This document shows positions 24,845 through 37,900 of a DNA stretch of 64,000 nt, piece after piece. The translations under genes were made by a program, and so were the position numbers. Where the stretch lies: positions 4,822,839 to 4,886,838 of the forward strand of contig NC_018395.1 in assembly GCF_000208865.1 (NCBI RefSeq), written 5' to 3'. The notes under the pieces are model-generated. The model was not told the origin of the DNA. It saw nothing but the letters and a program-made list of their open reading frames with translations, and did not search any database. This DNA is from Neospora caninum Liverpool. Taxonomy: Eukaryota; Apicomplexa; Conoidasida; Eucoccidiorida; Sarcocystidae. How positions within the stretch are numbered: the stretch's first letter is position 1; every line of letters starts with the position of its first letter.

Positions 24845-27800
24845 TCAAACCCCATTTACAGGCGCCGGTACGCGGCCAGTGCTTCCTGTTGACTGGCCCA
24901 CGCGCCCCCCGGAGGCGTGTCCCCTCCACCCGGCGCTTCCCGTCCCTTCCGTGTTTCCCTCCAGTCCTTCTTTGGCTTCTTCGCCACTCGCTGTTTGCTT
25001 CGCTTTGCTTCTCAGTGCGGTGGCGCGCCCATCCATGGGAGAATCTAGGCGCGTAAGGAAATCCACTCCCGACCCCTTTTGCAGCTGATGCAGGAGCTTT
25101 GCGACGCCCTCGAGTGCCAACTTTGTGTACTCCTCGGTTCGACGAGCCTAGGAGACAGAGATCGGCAGAGAAAAACGGCCATGAGAAAAGGCGAGTAGAA
25201 AGAGCAAACGACGCGAGAACGCGACGGAGGGAAACGAGGGAAAAGAATACCGGAGAGTGGACGAAAAAGACAGTGGAGGGATGACGAAAGACACCGCTGA
25301 CGTGCATAGACGGTGCAAACACAAGCACAGCACGATATACGAACTGACCGGAAAACGCCCTCGGTCGCACCCTCTCCTAGTTCCCTCCTCGCTTACTGCG
25401 TTCAGCTGGTTGATGAGCTCGTCCTTGTTCATGCTAATGTTGAAATGCTCCATCAACTCTTCGTCGGTACGAGCCAGTGCGCGCCCTGGACGGAAGCACA
25501 GTCCCACGAAAAGAGAAGCACAGAAGCACGAAGACACCGAAATTGAGACACTGAGGCCGCAGACGTTGGCCTTGGGTGACACACACACCGGATGAGGGCA
25601 AACAGAGCCACCCCGCGTGTCCCCAGACACTACTCAACTCACGCACTTGGTAAATCAGACAGGAGACAAAACGGAAGCTCTTTGCAGGCACACGTTTTCA
25701 CACACTTGTAGATTTAGAGACATGCTGAGATAGATGCATGTATCCCTGCAAACCCACGATGAAAACAACCGGAAAGGATCTGGTATACGTGTAGACCCAC
25801 GTCAGCCGTATACATGAATGGGCGCGACAAGCAGATGGAAAACGCGTACACGATTGAAAGAGCGCAAATGAACACTACACGGGAAAGTGGAGATACACCA
25901 ACACGAACTCGAAAAGACAATTGCAGAAGACAGACCTGCTGGAGATCGTTCACAGAGCATTTGTTCTTGCAGCGTTCTCTCCAAGTCATTCTCGCAGGTG
26001 ACAGAGTACTTGTCTTCCGATGCCAAGTGCTGCGCCCACGCGCAACCACGGAAAACAGAAAAACGAGCATGAAAAGGTTCGCCGACCCCTGCAAAGGGAA
26101 TTGCAGCGACTCGTAAACCTGTGTTCTTGATTCCTGAAGTAAACCTGTGTTCTTGATTCCTGAAAGGCTAGAGGCGTAGGTTACACGAGCGAGACGAGAA
26201 GTGCACAGATCGGTTTGGAAGTTTTGCTTTACAGCTGAAGTCACTCAACGCGGAAGCGAGGCCAGATGCTCTCCACCTGTTCCCTTCCTCGGACTGAGCG
26301 ACCGAGGAGCCAGCGTCAGGGGGTCAAGAAAAAGAACGCGGTCGCAGTCAACCGTTTTCCGCTTCTCGATTGTTTTTCCCATTCGTGAGTCTGCATTTCC
26401 CTGCGCTTCTCAACTCTGTCTCCGCGCAGGAGCACACGTGCACTCTCCCTTCTTCACCAGAGGAAGGCCTTGGGCCCTCTCTGCTTACCATGCTCTTATC
26501 TTTTATATCCTTAATGAAGTGCATGTAGAGCTTCGTTGTGAGAGGCGCAGAGAGTAGCATCTTGACTACCCAGAACTGGATTCGAACCTAAAAACATCCA
26601 CACACACACACGCAAAAACGGAGGTGATAAAAACCAGGAGGAACTCTATATCCCGTGAAGAAATCTTTTTTTTATGCAGCCCCACACGTGCGGGAGAACA
26701 CACCACGACACAGAGAGTCAGAAACGCTATTCCCATTGCCGCATTCAACAATACTGCGCCTCCGGACGTGGGGGAGAGGTCGGGCCCTCGCTAAACACAG
26801 AAGCCCAAGGGGGATGTGTACGCGAGACTCGATGGGTTCGGACAGAGAAAAAAGGCACTATTTCATCACCGAGACATTCCCGACGGACTTCCTCGTAAAT
26901 CATGCTGTCGGGCGTGCTTGCTCCATTTTCTTGGCGCGCGTAGATGTCGGCGATGCCCAGGCGCTGCTTGCGCATCGCCAAAGAGTCCTTGACGTGCTGA
27001 GTGACTTCGCCCATCATCGAACCTGAAGGAAAACGTCCAGGCGTCAGAGCGAGTGAAACCCGAGTTGGACCCTCTCAACTTCCTCGCCGTGCGGTCCTCC
27101 GTCCCAGTCCACCTACCCTCCCCGCAAACGTGTGTTCCACGCCCGAGCGCGGAAACGTACCTCCAAGGAAGTCTGCCTCGAAGCGTTTGCAGCCATCGAA
27201 GAAGTCCTCGATCATTTCAAAGTGGATTGCATGCGTCTGCTCGAAGATCAAATCGCGCATGGCCTGTGCGCAGTCTCGGGCCTTCTTCCTGACAAATCGG
27301 GTCACACCGCCACACGCACTCTGTCTCCCAGCGTATTCGCTTGAACGGAGATCACGCCCACCTGTGACGCGTCGTTGAACACGCACGGCTCTTCTACGGT
27401 TCCGCGCAACCAGGCGCTTTGAATTTCCGCAACAAGACACAGACGAGAAAGCGTCGCTTAAAAACGCGACCACGACTACACACCGGCGGCGAGACGCTTC
27501 CTGAACCACTTCACGTGAGTGGAGGCGACACTGTTATATAAATGCGTGGATGTACAATGTGAAATTCTGGAAAGCTCCTGCTGACGGCAATCTTGCTACA
27601 TAGAGTCGTTGCTGTGTCGCGACTGTGTCTCTTCTTCGTCGAATTGGGGCTCCAGTCGACAGCGGAAGTTCTCGTGTTCCTCCTTCGGTGCGTCCGTTCG
27701 CAGCTGTCTCGCTCCTTGATTTCTTCTGGATTTTACCTCGAGTACTCCTCCAGACTCTGCTCCAGCTCCTCCATGAATCGGTGATTTGTCGCGAGGAAGA

Positions 27801-30800
27801 GCAAACCGCTGCGCAGGTCGCCGCTTTTGATTTGCCGATTCACTTCCGCACTCGCGGCGCGCAGAATGCGCCTCAAAGCCGAAGCGGCTGCACATGCGGC
27901 GAGCCGAGCGAGTTGGAGGATACCCGCACCCACGTTCGCCTGCAGCAGGTCGGCGACGAGCGGTTCCCAGTCTGCCTTGTCGATCACGTGCCGAACGCTG
28001 CGCATCATCTAAAGAAGAAAGGAAACGCGGGGGCGAGAAGAGAGAGGGTCACTCACGCGGAGAGAAACGAGTGAGGGAAGAGGAAAAGGCGGCGAGAGAG
28101 AGACGAACAAAAGAGTACGGCGAGAACGAGAGAGAGAGAGCTGAGAAGGACAGAAGAGAAGACGGGCGAGACGATCTTGGATCTTGCCCGGAGAAAGGAG
28201 ACATCTAATGCGCGTCTACGACGCAGCAAAATACACCCCCCCAGTTTCCGCCCACCCTGGCGCAGGCATGGCTCTGCTTTCCGCTTTCGGGTTGGCATGC
28301 AAAGCAAATCACGACAGAGGACGGCCCAAATGAGACAGAACGCGGAGGAAGAGTGAAGAAGTGGAAAAGAGAATGGTGACCTGCTTGCCCGAGAGAGACA
28401 CAGACAAAGGGAAGAGGTGATGGACGGAAAGGAAACGTTCGAGGGACCAGCCCCATGCCAGTCTCGCGGTGACAGAGAGAGCGAACCTGAAGAAGGACGT
28501 GATCGCTGAAGCGGCGATCGGGCTCGATGTTGCAGATGTGGAACTTCAGCCACCGGCCTAGGTGCGTCAGGGACAGTTGGTTCAACAGTCGCGTATCCGC
28601 AAAGTCGCCAGAAATCCTTTGGAGAGCATTCAAATTTCCTCGCCGATTTGCTGATCAGAGAGAGAACGCACGCGAGAATCGGAGACAGAAAGACCGCGCA
28701 TATAAACGCGAGATAGAAGACGCCGAACGCAGGCGACCAGACCCCACAAGGCAAGAGAAGCACGACGCTGCTCACACAGCAACCGCGACAAACGCTCGGC
28801 CAAAGAAGAGACCCGCACGGCGGCTTCTTCTCGAAGCACTCCCCCGGTTCCCCCCTTTTTGGCGGGGGCATGTGGACGAACCGTGTGTCTCTCTCCTGAA
28901 CCCGGAATGTTTTTCGCCTCTTCTCTCCTTCGTCTTCGGCCCGGTCCTTTTCCCGCCCTCTTACCGTGAGAGTGTCTCTCCAAGTCTCCCGTCGCAGCGT
29001 CGGCAAAAAGCTCGTCGAGCGTGGCGACTTGCTCGGCCGCCTGCGCGTTCGATGCAGACCGGAGGTCGGGCCCCACTAGCGCCTTCACGACAGCTTCGCT
29101 CTTCTCGCTGAATCGCTGCCTGCCGTCGCCACCGCCCGGGGAGGTTGCCAAGTGCGCCTCGAACGCACCCCCGTTCCCTGCCGCGGAGGCGCCTGCATGC
29201 GACGGACTCGACGCGGGCTTCTCCGAAGAAAACGCGGACAACGCTGGACGCAGCGAGAGGCTCAAAAGCTCGACCGCCTGGAGACCGACCCAGCCGTCAG
29301 GGCGATAGAAACGCCGCCAGCAACGAAAGCCTGCAGGAGGCGGCGTTGACGAATGGATAATCTGAAACAGAACAATCGAGGCAGAGACCAGAGCAACGCA
29401 CCGAGCCTGGAGACGGAAGAGAACGAGAGAAGGAGAAAGAGAGAGAGAGAGAAAGAAAGAAAGAGAAAAGAGAGAGAAAAGGAGAGAGAAAGAAAGAGAG
29501 AAAGTGAAAGAGAGATAAAGAGAGAGAGGAAGTGAAAGAGAGAAAGAGAAAGAGAGAGAAAGTGAAAGAGACGTAAAGAGAGGGAGAAAGTGAAAGAGAG
29601 ATAAAGAGAGAGAGTGAAAGAGAGGAAGTGAAAGAGAGATAAAGAGAGAGAAAGAAAGAAGGCGACACCGAACACAAGAGAGAGCGGACGCGACGACGAC
29701 GCCCGCATAGGAGAAGCGGAATGGAATTCAAGCAAGCGGACGCGGAGCGAACACACGCCGAAAGGGGAGAGCGTGAAAATCGCGAGAAGGCGCAGAAGAG
29801 CGAAGGAGTATTTGACACAAAAACGTGGCAAATGCGAGACGATTGAGCCACCAGTCGGACAGCCAAGGCACCAACTGCGGTATTGGAGAAAGGAGGTTTG
29901 TAAGCGCTGTAGCACCCCAGAAACGCATTTGTCCCCACGGTAATAGAGGAGGACAAGAGAGGTATGTGTCCAAATGGAATCGTTTACGTGCCTCGGCAGC
30001 AGCGTTTCACCCTCCGCACAAAGGACACGGTTGACGTCTCCGCGGTTTCCCCCTCCTTCCCACACGAGATTTCCATTCGCCCCGCGCCTACTGTCTGAAG
30101 AGGCAGGAGAACCGCCAAGCGCTGTTTGTCCACAGTCTTGAACTGGGACTGTTCTCCCTGGAAGAAAAGCATAAAAAGACAGGAGCGAAATCCAAACTCG
30201 CGCCGGGAAAAGAGAGCTGGAGCGCAACGCGGCGGCGTGGCAACCACGCAGAAGATTTGGAACGCCGAGATGCAAACCGCCGAAAAGTTGAGAAAACAGA
30301 CCCGAAAGCGCGACACGACCACTGAGCAAACGAGACAGCGCACGTCGAGGGCGTGGGAGGATAGTAGCATTCTTTCACTGTCTTGAACAGTCCCGTAAGC
30401 TTCTCCCCTCTCACCTGGGCCTGACCACTTCTGAAATAAAACGTGACTGTTGCTTCCTTGGAAGAGAGTCCGGATCCGTCGCCCGCTCCCGTGACACTAG
30501 GCACATCCAGGTCCTCTCCGGGGCTTCTCGGCGGCCCGACGCTCTGGACCAAACCGAACATGTTTGTTTCGTCTTTTGACAGCGTGTACCGAACGATTTG
30601 TCCAGGCTGCATCACTACTCGGCCATCGGGGCCTGTCACAGGCGCCAAGCTCTCCTGGAAAGAAAAACAAAAGCGGGTTCGACACCGTCGCACTCTACGC
30701 TTCTTACCTGTGACGAACGCGAACTGTCAACCCTGCGGTAACAGGCTCTGAGCAGGCCTGGAGGCTCTTCATGTCGCGTAAACGGAATTCTGGCGGTTTG

Positions 30801-33800
30801 GCAACTCCGCCAAACGAAATATCAGACGCATGCGACGCCCGTCTGCCGCTACCCTCCCTGGCCACATTATCTTTTCCGGCTTCTCTCTTCCGTTCTCTTC
30901 CTCTCATGGGTTCGTGCACCGCCCATTTTTTCCCCGTCCGCTTTTCGAGTTGCCACACCAGAGAAGAGCCGGTCTTACCTCGAGGTCCTGACGCCGGAAC
31001 ACTTCTTCTGCTTCCTTCTGAAAAGAAAGTAAACAGGCAGATTGGGGAAAGACGCTCCAGAGCCTCCTTTTTTGGCCAGAGTAGATTTGCAGGTAATCGG
31101 GGCGTGCAATTACCCACGTGTTTGCATTTGCGCCTCTGCGTGTGAATGTGGTTTTGAGTGGACGTACGCACGCTCGGCCCACATAAAACCCTGTTTCGAG
31201 AAGTCTTCGCACGTCAATGCTCATCCCTCACTCTCACTTTCCACACCTGCAAACCCTCCGCCACGCCCCGTTCACAAGCGACTTCGCTCGGCCCTCCGCT
31301 TTTCCGGCACGCATACTCCTCGAGACCAAACCGACCTCTGTCGAACTTCCTAGCAAACCCCACCTCGATTTCTGCTTCCCGAGCCGCGCGTTTCCCCCGC
31401 TCGCAGCGCGCTTCGCTTCACAGCATCTGGGGTGTATATACAGTGTGTCGCATGGGTTGCCTACGAGGATTTTCGTGAGGAATCCGCGGTCGTAGTGCTC
31501 GGCAAACAGTTCGCAGGCCAGCGCGTGGCCGTCCTCGAGGTTGTCTCGCAAATTGCCGCCGAAAGTCTTCAAGAACTCGTCTCCGTTGTGAGGCAGGCGA
31601 ATGATGGTGTAGTTCCCCGTGACCAACTCCGTGACAACTTGCATGAGTTCCCGCAGATACAGCTTGATGCATTCCCTGACACACGCGGCGAGAGAGGCAA
31701 CCGGAAACGGGAAAGGCGCTCGATTCTCTCTGAAGACCTCCAAAGCAGCCGAGACCACGGACCCGCCGACAGACACACACGCTGAGGACATCTCCTCCCC
31801 GCTACATTCCTCCAACGGCACGGTTTCGACGCCCCCGCATCGCCGACAGCTTCGTTGGTGGTCTCCCAAAAAGGCAACAAAAAAACTGTCTCCTGCCTGC
31901 GCTGTCGCCTCAAGGAAAGAGAAGAACCCCGAGCGCCCTCACCGGCAGGACTGGGGGCTTTGCATAGCCAGTTGCTCCTCGAGGTCAGAAATGCGTTTTT
32001 GCGTCTCCAGCCGCTTCCGCACCAGGCGGCGCTCAAGAAGGCCCATCTGTTCACTCAAGAGCCCCTGTAGGAGGCACAGAAACAACGGCAACACATTCCG
32101 CCTCGCGAATCAGGACTCGGTCCTCGGTCTCTCAACCGCCTCCTCGGCCATCGTTCTCTGTTATTGCCTGTTCTCCAACGATTCAGCGCTCGGCCGTCGC
32201 TAACGCTCTTCGCTAAGCGCCTCCTCGAAACCGACTGGAGACCATGCCTACCTGGAACTTGTGGTTCAACTCCTTCTTGAAGCGCGCAGGACTGAAGAAC
32301 TCCGTCAGTTTCTTCGACAGCTGCGGGCTGGGACCGGGCTCAAACGCGGTCTCGAGCAGCTCGCGGACCGTGCGGCCGCCCTCATCCATCTGTCGATTCA
32401 TCGCGGCGCGTTTTGCCGCGAAATCCAGCGCGTCTTTCTCCTCAATGGACAAGGAAAACAACTCGAGGAGAAAGAGAGGAAGAGGAGCGCCACTCGAGTC
32501 CTGCAAACACCCCGCGGCCGCGCATGCAAAGGCACATTGCGAGAGTCTCTGAGCCGTTTACAATTTCTGCACTATGTCGCAGAGAGGAGGATGATCCGCA
32601 TTCCTTCCGCGAACTTCGATGACGGTCGAAGGCATGCCAGGGACAACAGACGCAGGCACGGCTGCAAGCAACGCTTGCGCTGAAAAGTTCGAGGACAGTC
32701 TGACCTTGCTGTCCCCACTTCGCGCGCGCCTGTAACATGCCCCAGGACGCGACGAAAGAAACCCCGTGACTCAACAACACACGAAAAACCTAGACCCGAA
32801 GTTAAAAAAGACCAGAGTGGGGACTGCTGGAGACAACCCACGCACTGCGGAGACTGAGAGAAAATCCAGTTGTAGCTGCCAGGAAAGATCACGCGCAATG
32901 AGTCTGTCACAAGAAGCGGTTAGAGAGACGAAGAACAAAGAAAGAAGAAAGGCCAAAGAAAGAAGAAAGGCCAAAGAGGAAAGGACAGAGAGACGACAGG
33001 ACCGAGCAGGAGAGGAGCCGGGAGTCGGGGGAACACGGGAAGGCGCAGCGAGTCAGAGGAACAAGGCTGAAATCAAATGCACATGCGGGACGACATGCTG
33101 GAGGCGAAGAGGAATGGGGGGGGGAGGCCTACCTTGACAGCTCGTTTCAGGACGCGTTCCAAAAGCTGGGACTGCGTTCGGATGTCGTTCTTCTCGTTCA
33201 CGAGGAACTCCTTGGCGCGGGTTCCCACCACCACAGTCTGGCGAGGCGTCAGGCCGAGCCCTGAAAAAACAGAGAAGAGGAAGCAAGTGAAAAACCGGCA
33301 GGCGCCGAGGACAGAGAGAGCGAAGACGGCCAAGACGAGGGCGGGCAGGAAGGGATCGAGGACCGAAGAGACAGGAAATGGACAGAACGGAAGAAGAGCG
33401 AGGGAAGTTCGAAAGCCAGTGGAGGAAGGAGGGGGGAAAACCCGGAGAGAGAGAGAGCGAAGGATGAAGAGAACGAACGCTCGTGAAGACCGAGAGCGCA
33501 TTCCCTTCGATTTGAAGGCCGGACACACGAAAGGCTATCATAAAGCTGGGTTGAGGCGTGGACGGAAAGACGTCGCCTTGGTGGTGGCAAACAGAACTCC
33601 TTCTCGGTACTAGCGCTCCTGTTTTCTTTCTGCACGTTCCAGCGTTTTCCGCCCTGTCTCACCTTTCGGAGGCGCAGACAGAATGAATTCCCGGAGACTC
33701 CACGGCCAGTTCGCTGGGTCGTCCGACGCTTTTTTCACGAGAATGTACAGATCGTTTGGGTTGTTCTGGACGTAGGTTCTGACGACCGACCGCGTCTGTG

Positions 33801-34909
33801 TCGCGCCAGCTTTGCTGTCGTCCTTGACTCCCGGCAGATCGACAAACACTGCATGCACGCCGTTCGGGACCGCGAGCTCGACCTCGAGTTCCTGTGAAGA
33901 GATGCGCTCGCCCTGTGAAGACATGATTTCCTTCATCCGCGCCTGCAGCTCTTTGACTTCGATCTCCTCGCCTCCCAGCCAGCACTGGACGCTGTCGGCG
34001 GACTCCGAAGGCCGCAAAAGAATCACGACGGGTTGCCTGGTCCCTGTGTCCGTGCTGCTGTACCCAATAGGCCCTCCCATGATGTAGTCTGAAGAAAGAA
34101 AGAAGGAAAGAAAGAAAGCACAAACACACTGAGAAAAAATTCCCTCCACTTTGGGCGCGCGTCTCTCTCTGGCGACGCTGGCATCGCCTGCTCGGTTCTC
34201 CAGATTTCCCACGTTTCGTCTGTCTACGGGTGCGCGCCCTCGTGCTTCGCCCCTTCCGTCTCTCCCTTCTCTCCTTCCTTCTTCCCTCGTTCCCTTCTTC
34301 CTCTCTCCGGCTCGTCGCCGCCTCTCTCCCTCGCGGGTCTCTCTTCTACGGCGCTGCTCGCGGCTTCCGAGTTCGCAACTCCCTCCTTCGGCTTTTGCAT
34401 TTCCACGTCTCCCGCCCTCCCTCGTGTCGTCGCTTCTACACTTTCTACGCTTTTCCTCTCCGTCGTTTGCGGCCGCTTTTTCGCCTTTCTCCCGGTCCCG
34501 TGGGCTGACCAAGAAGGGTTGTCTTGCCCATGCTCTGCTGCCCGAAGACAACCAGCCTTGGGATCTCCGCCTCGAGACCCGCGAGTTTGAGGAGTTGGAA
34601 ACAGAGAAGGTAGGCGCTGTTCGCGTCGAGTTTCCTCTTGTCTCCTTCTCTTCCGCGCAGCTGCTCCAAGATGCCACGCGCTTTCTCGAGGAGCGGTTTC
34701 GGCACGTCTTCCAGTGTCTCCAACAGCCTCGGTTGGTGTTCGGCCCCCGGTGCCTCCTCGTCGTCTTCGTTCCACCCTGACTCGCGCTCTCGAGAAGAGG
34801 AAGGAAGAGACGAAAAAGTCGACGCGTGCGGAGACGCGCGCGAGGGCGAAGGCCCCGGACCCATCGTGTCAGAAGACACGTGAGACGCACGCGGGAGCGA
34901 GTTCGACAT
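24845..34909 (-). CDS. DrpC: Dynamin-related GTPase, DrpC-like
   Basis: Large GTPase for membrane remodelling; DrpC in Toxoplasma is linked to the micropore/endocytosis and mitochondrial division. Eighteen minus-strand exons: 34909-34510, 34088-33663, 33260-33133, 32500-32252, 32064-31943, 31849-31465, 31017-30979, 30654-30415, 30157-30092, 29361-28965, 28650-28487, 28008-27737, 27288-27161, 27022-26859, 26587-26489, 26029-25936, 25485-25397, 25147-24845. The sum is 1255 codons. Seen: P-loop GQQSMGKTT at the end of exon 1, joined to [20 protein letters not shown] (G2 Thr), and G3 DLPGVKD. At the G4 position GTRAKEF replaces TKLD. The stalk and GED-like helices follow ([80 protein letters not shown]). 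Less certain boundaries are the exon 6 acceptor and the exon 14 donor. Dynamin identity is firm; the choice of DrpC over DrpA/DrpB rests on large size and the degenerate G4. Confidence 0.
29409..29661 (-). repeat. 250-bp polypurine/polypyrimidine tract in dynamin intron 9
   Basis: Almost pure GA/GAA sequence on the plus strand, hence CT-rich on the coding strand. It lies within the intron between 30092 and 29361, ending about 50 nt upstream of the exon 10 acceptor. It therefore forms an unusually long polypyrimidine tract before a 3' splice site. Confidence 0.
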
Positions 34910-37900
34910 GGCTTCTTTCCGTTCCCGACGCGCGTATACGCGAGAGGGCCGAAAGAGCGCAGGCAGGAGAACCACAAAGGAAAGAGGAAGCTGACGGAAA
35001 CGAAACGCTTGGCCCGGGGAAAACGACTCACGAGACGGTGAGAGGCGAGAAGCGACAGAAACGGGATAAGAGAAGAAGCAGGAGACGTGAACGCAAAGGG
35101 AGAGGGGCACGCAACAGCGAACCACGTGGCCGCGAAACGTTACGAGAGGGCCAAACGATGAGAGATCTTCAAAACAGCAGACGCCAGCGAAGAAGGAAAC
35201 GGCCGCCAAAAAGACGGGAGACGATGAGGAGACACGCAGTGTGGGAAACGAAGAGAGACACCGCGAGCAAGTGGAGGGGCAAACTGATGGAAGGAAAGAG
35301 CCTTCTCAAAAAACAACAGCGAAACGAAAACGGAGAGTACGAGTGCTAGAGCAGCATCGAGACGGTCGGCACTCCGTCGCGAGAAACCGTGGAGCGGTGA
35401 CAAGCACGAACGGGCGGCGCCACGTCTCATCAAAGCGAGATGCCGTCAGCCGGGAAGCCCGAGAAGGGAGGGGAAAACAGCCAGAAGGCGACGCAATCGA
35501 TTGCTGCGTGACGCCTTTTTCAAGATGGCAAACTTGCGTGCAATCGAAGCGGCATCAGATGATGCAACCGACCAAGTTTGAGACAGAAAACCGTCACGGC
35601 TCCCAAGGAAAGGCGAGGGACCGTCCCGGGCACACGGCACGAAAGCCGCGTGTACGGCGAAGCCCGCGGAAAATCTGTGTCCGTGGTCAAGGCAGAGAGA
35701 GACGAGAAAGCAGAGAAGACAGAAAAAACACAACTCCGTGTGCACATCAAGCAAACTGTTCCGGAGGACCCTTCAGAAAACGCGCCGTGGCATTCTCGCG
35801 ACTCTCTCTCTTTCTCCGGTGTGTAAAAGAGGCGGATAAGCGAGCGCATCAACGCAGAGGAGCGCGCCGCGGAAACCAAAACACGCACGACGAAGCAGCC
35901 GAACGACGGGAGAGAAGAGGAAGACGGGGAAATAGTCAGGAGACCGAAGGAGTGACGGTGGCAACGAAGGTTGGAGGCTTGGCTTCGACGCGGAGTTGTC
36001 CGTTTTCCCCGCCCCGGTCCCATGTACTCGTGGATACTTTCGCGGCGGAAGGCCCAATAGAAAGACAAAGAAAGAAGCCTAGCTTCACAGCCGGCAAGAA
36101 ATAGGAAATAGGTACATCGGCGTTTCGACTGGGGCACTGCTAGACACCGGCGAGACGCAAAGGGACGGTCCAGGAAACGACGCTGTGCGACAGAAGCATT
36201 CGTTCCGTTTCGAAGGCATGCTCCACTCAGCCTCTGAGTTGATATACCTCGGAGAAAAAGGCAAGCCTGGGACACAAAGTCGAGGACAAGAAACCCAGGC
36301 CGTTCTCGTTTGTGCACAAAAACGAGGACGGAAGGTCGTACAGGGTGTGGCGGCGAGATCGCGCTGATAAAGCAGAGCCTTCAAAAGATTGTGCTTCAGA
36401 CAAAGCGGGAAAAACGCTTTTCCTTTTCCGGACATGGCCGTCGCATTGTCGAGCTCCGCGCCGAGGCGACAGACCGCTGTCCAGGTAGCGTCGAAAGTGT
36501 GGCGTGGAACGCTTGCTTGCCGCGAGGTCTGCTTGTTCCGCAATACGCCCGTCAGGGAAAACCTTCATTTTAGCCGAAAAAAGCAGGATGTCTCAAAAAT
36601 GCGCTTCTGACGTCAAGCGGCAACTGCGTGGTGCCACTGCTTGAAGTGTACATCCACCGTACGGTGTCAAGCAGCGCTGTGTTTGAAACCGCCTCCAGGA
36701 CACCTCGCCTTTGAGTCGCTCAAGTGACACAAAAATCGAGAGATGGAAGAGCGGATCGGCCGTCTGCGAAGGCTGCTTCCCTCCGCGTTGCCGAACACCG
36801 AAAGGGAAAAACCGTACGCTGTCCAGATACGGACAAAAAGGGGGGCGCGGGAGAGGGTGTCTTCACTGCATGCACAGCGCGAGCGGCGCAAAAACGAGTG
36901 AGTCGCAGCCTTCTCGCGGCGGCTCGGGTCATCCGAATTGCCCGGCTCGGTGCGTGCGAAGCGGGAGCGAGGCGCGCGCAGGCATCGGCAGGGGCCGAGG
37001 CCGGGAGATTCGGACGCCGGCGCTCTGGTCCCGTCCGGTGTCGCACCTCGGAATAAAGGGCGAGGAGGTTCGCACTGAAAAGGCTTCGGGTTTTCTCACA
37101 CATAAGGCGGAAGTGTGTCGCCCGTCCAAGGGTTCTCGGTCGACAGCGGGGTTCTGAACGACCGCATCGCACGGTGGAACCGTGTGCCCGTCTGCTTGTA
37201 TACATGCTGACTCGGGACGAAAGGAGGGGCGAGGGTTTTCTGCGAGAAGGCCAAAAGTTGGAAGCAGAGTGCTATTTTTAGGTCGCCCGCGAAGTCACGA
37301 GAAAGCAAGATTCGTGTTTCGAGAGGCATGGCGCGACCTAGGTACAGTTTTTTTTCTGAGGGCCGGGGTGATGGATCCTGATCCCTCGCCGTCAGGGCTC
37401 CTCGATTTAGGTGATGGTGAAGGATCACTCCTAGGATCGGCTGCTGTTTTCCGTTTTCACACGCTTTGCAAACGCCTGCCCTCGTTTCTGCCTCCTTCAT
37501 TCAGCAGCTCCACCTCTGCGCGGAGGTAACGGTTCGAGATTCGCTTTTATTCGTGTTCCAAGCCTCCACTCGCAGGCGAGCCGGTTTCGTTCGAACCGGG
37601 GTTGTAGTGGCGAAGCCACGCGCACGGCCTGGAACTGGTCTTGCCGTTCTGGGGTATGTGCGTGCGTTGCCGAGGAGCTGAACGGAGCAAACACGTGGGT
37701 CGTGTCTCCTTTTTCTTCCTCTGCGGTTCACGACACAGGGGGAACCAGTAAGGCGCCGCCCCCCGTCTTTGCCCCTCCGGGCTCTCTGCGCGTTGGCCGC
37801 CTCCACCTGCAAATCGGGGGCCGAAACGTTGAACGTCTGCCGCAGCTTGGCGGTCAGTTGTCGCGGTGTGTCTTTATGAACGGGAGATCTCTCAACCATT

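Noticed and set aside
26560..26590. tRNA-like T-loop (GGTTCGAATCC) on the minus strand
   Set aside because: It lies at the start of a conserved dynamin exon and has no cloverleaf context.
33073..33541. Extended minus-strand frames around dynamin exon 3
   Set aside because: Only 33260-33133 is bounded by good splice sites and matches the GTPase fold; the remainder is intron rich in CT.
34837..35349. Plus-strand ORFs opposite the dynamin first exon
   Set aside because: They are reverse-strand shadows of a basic, GC-rich first exon and its 5' UTR, with no domain.
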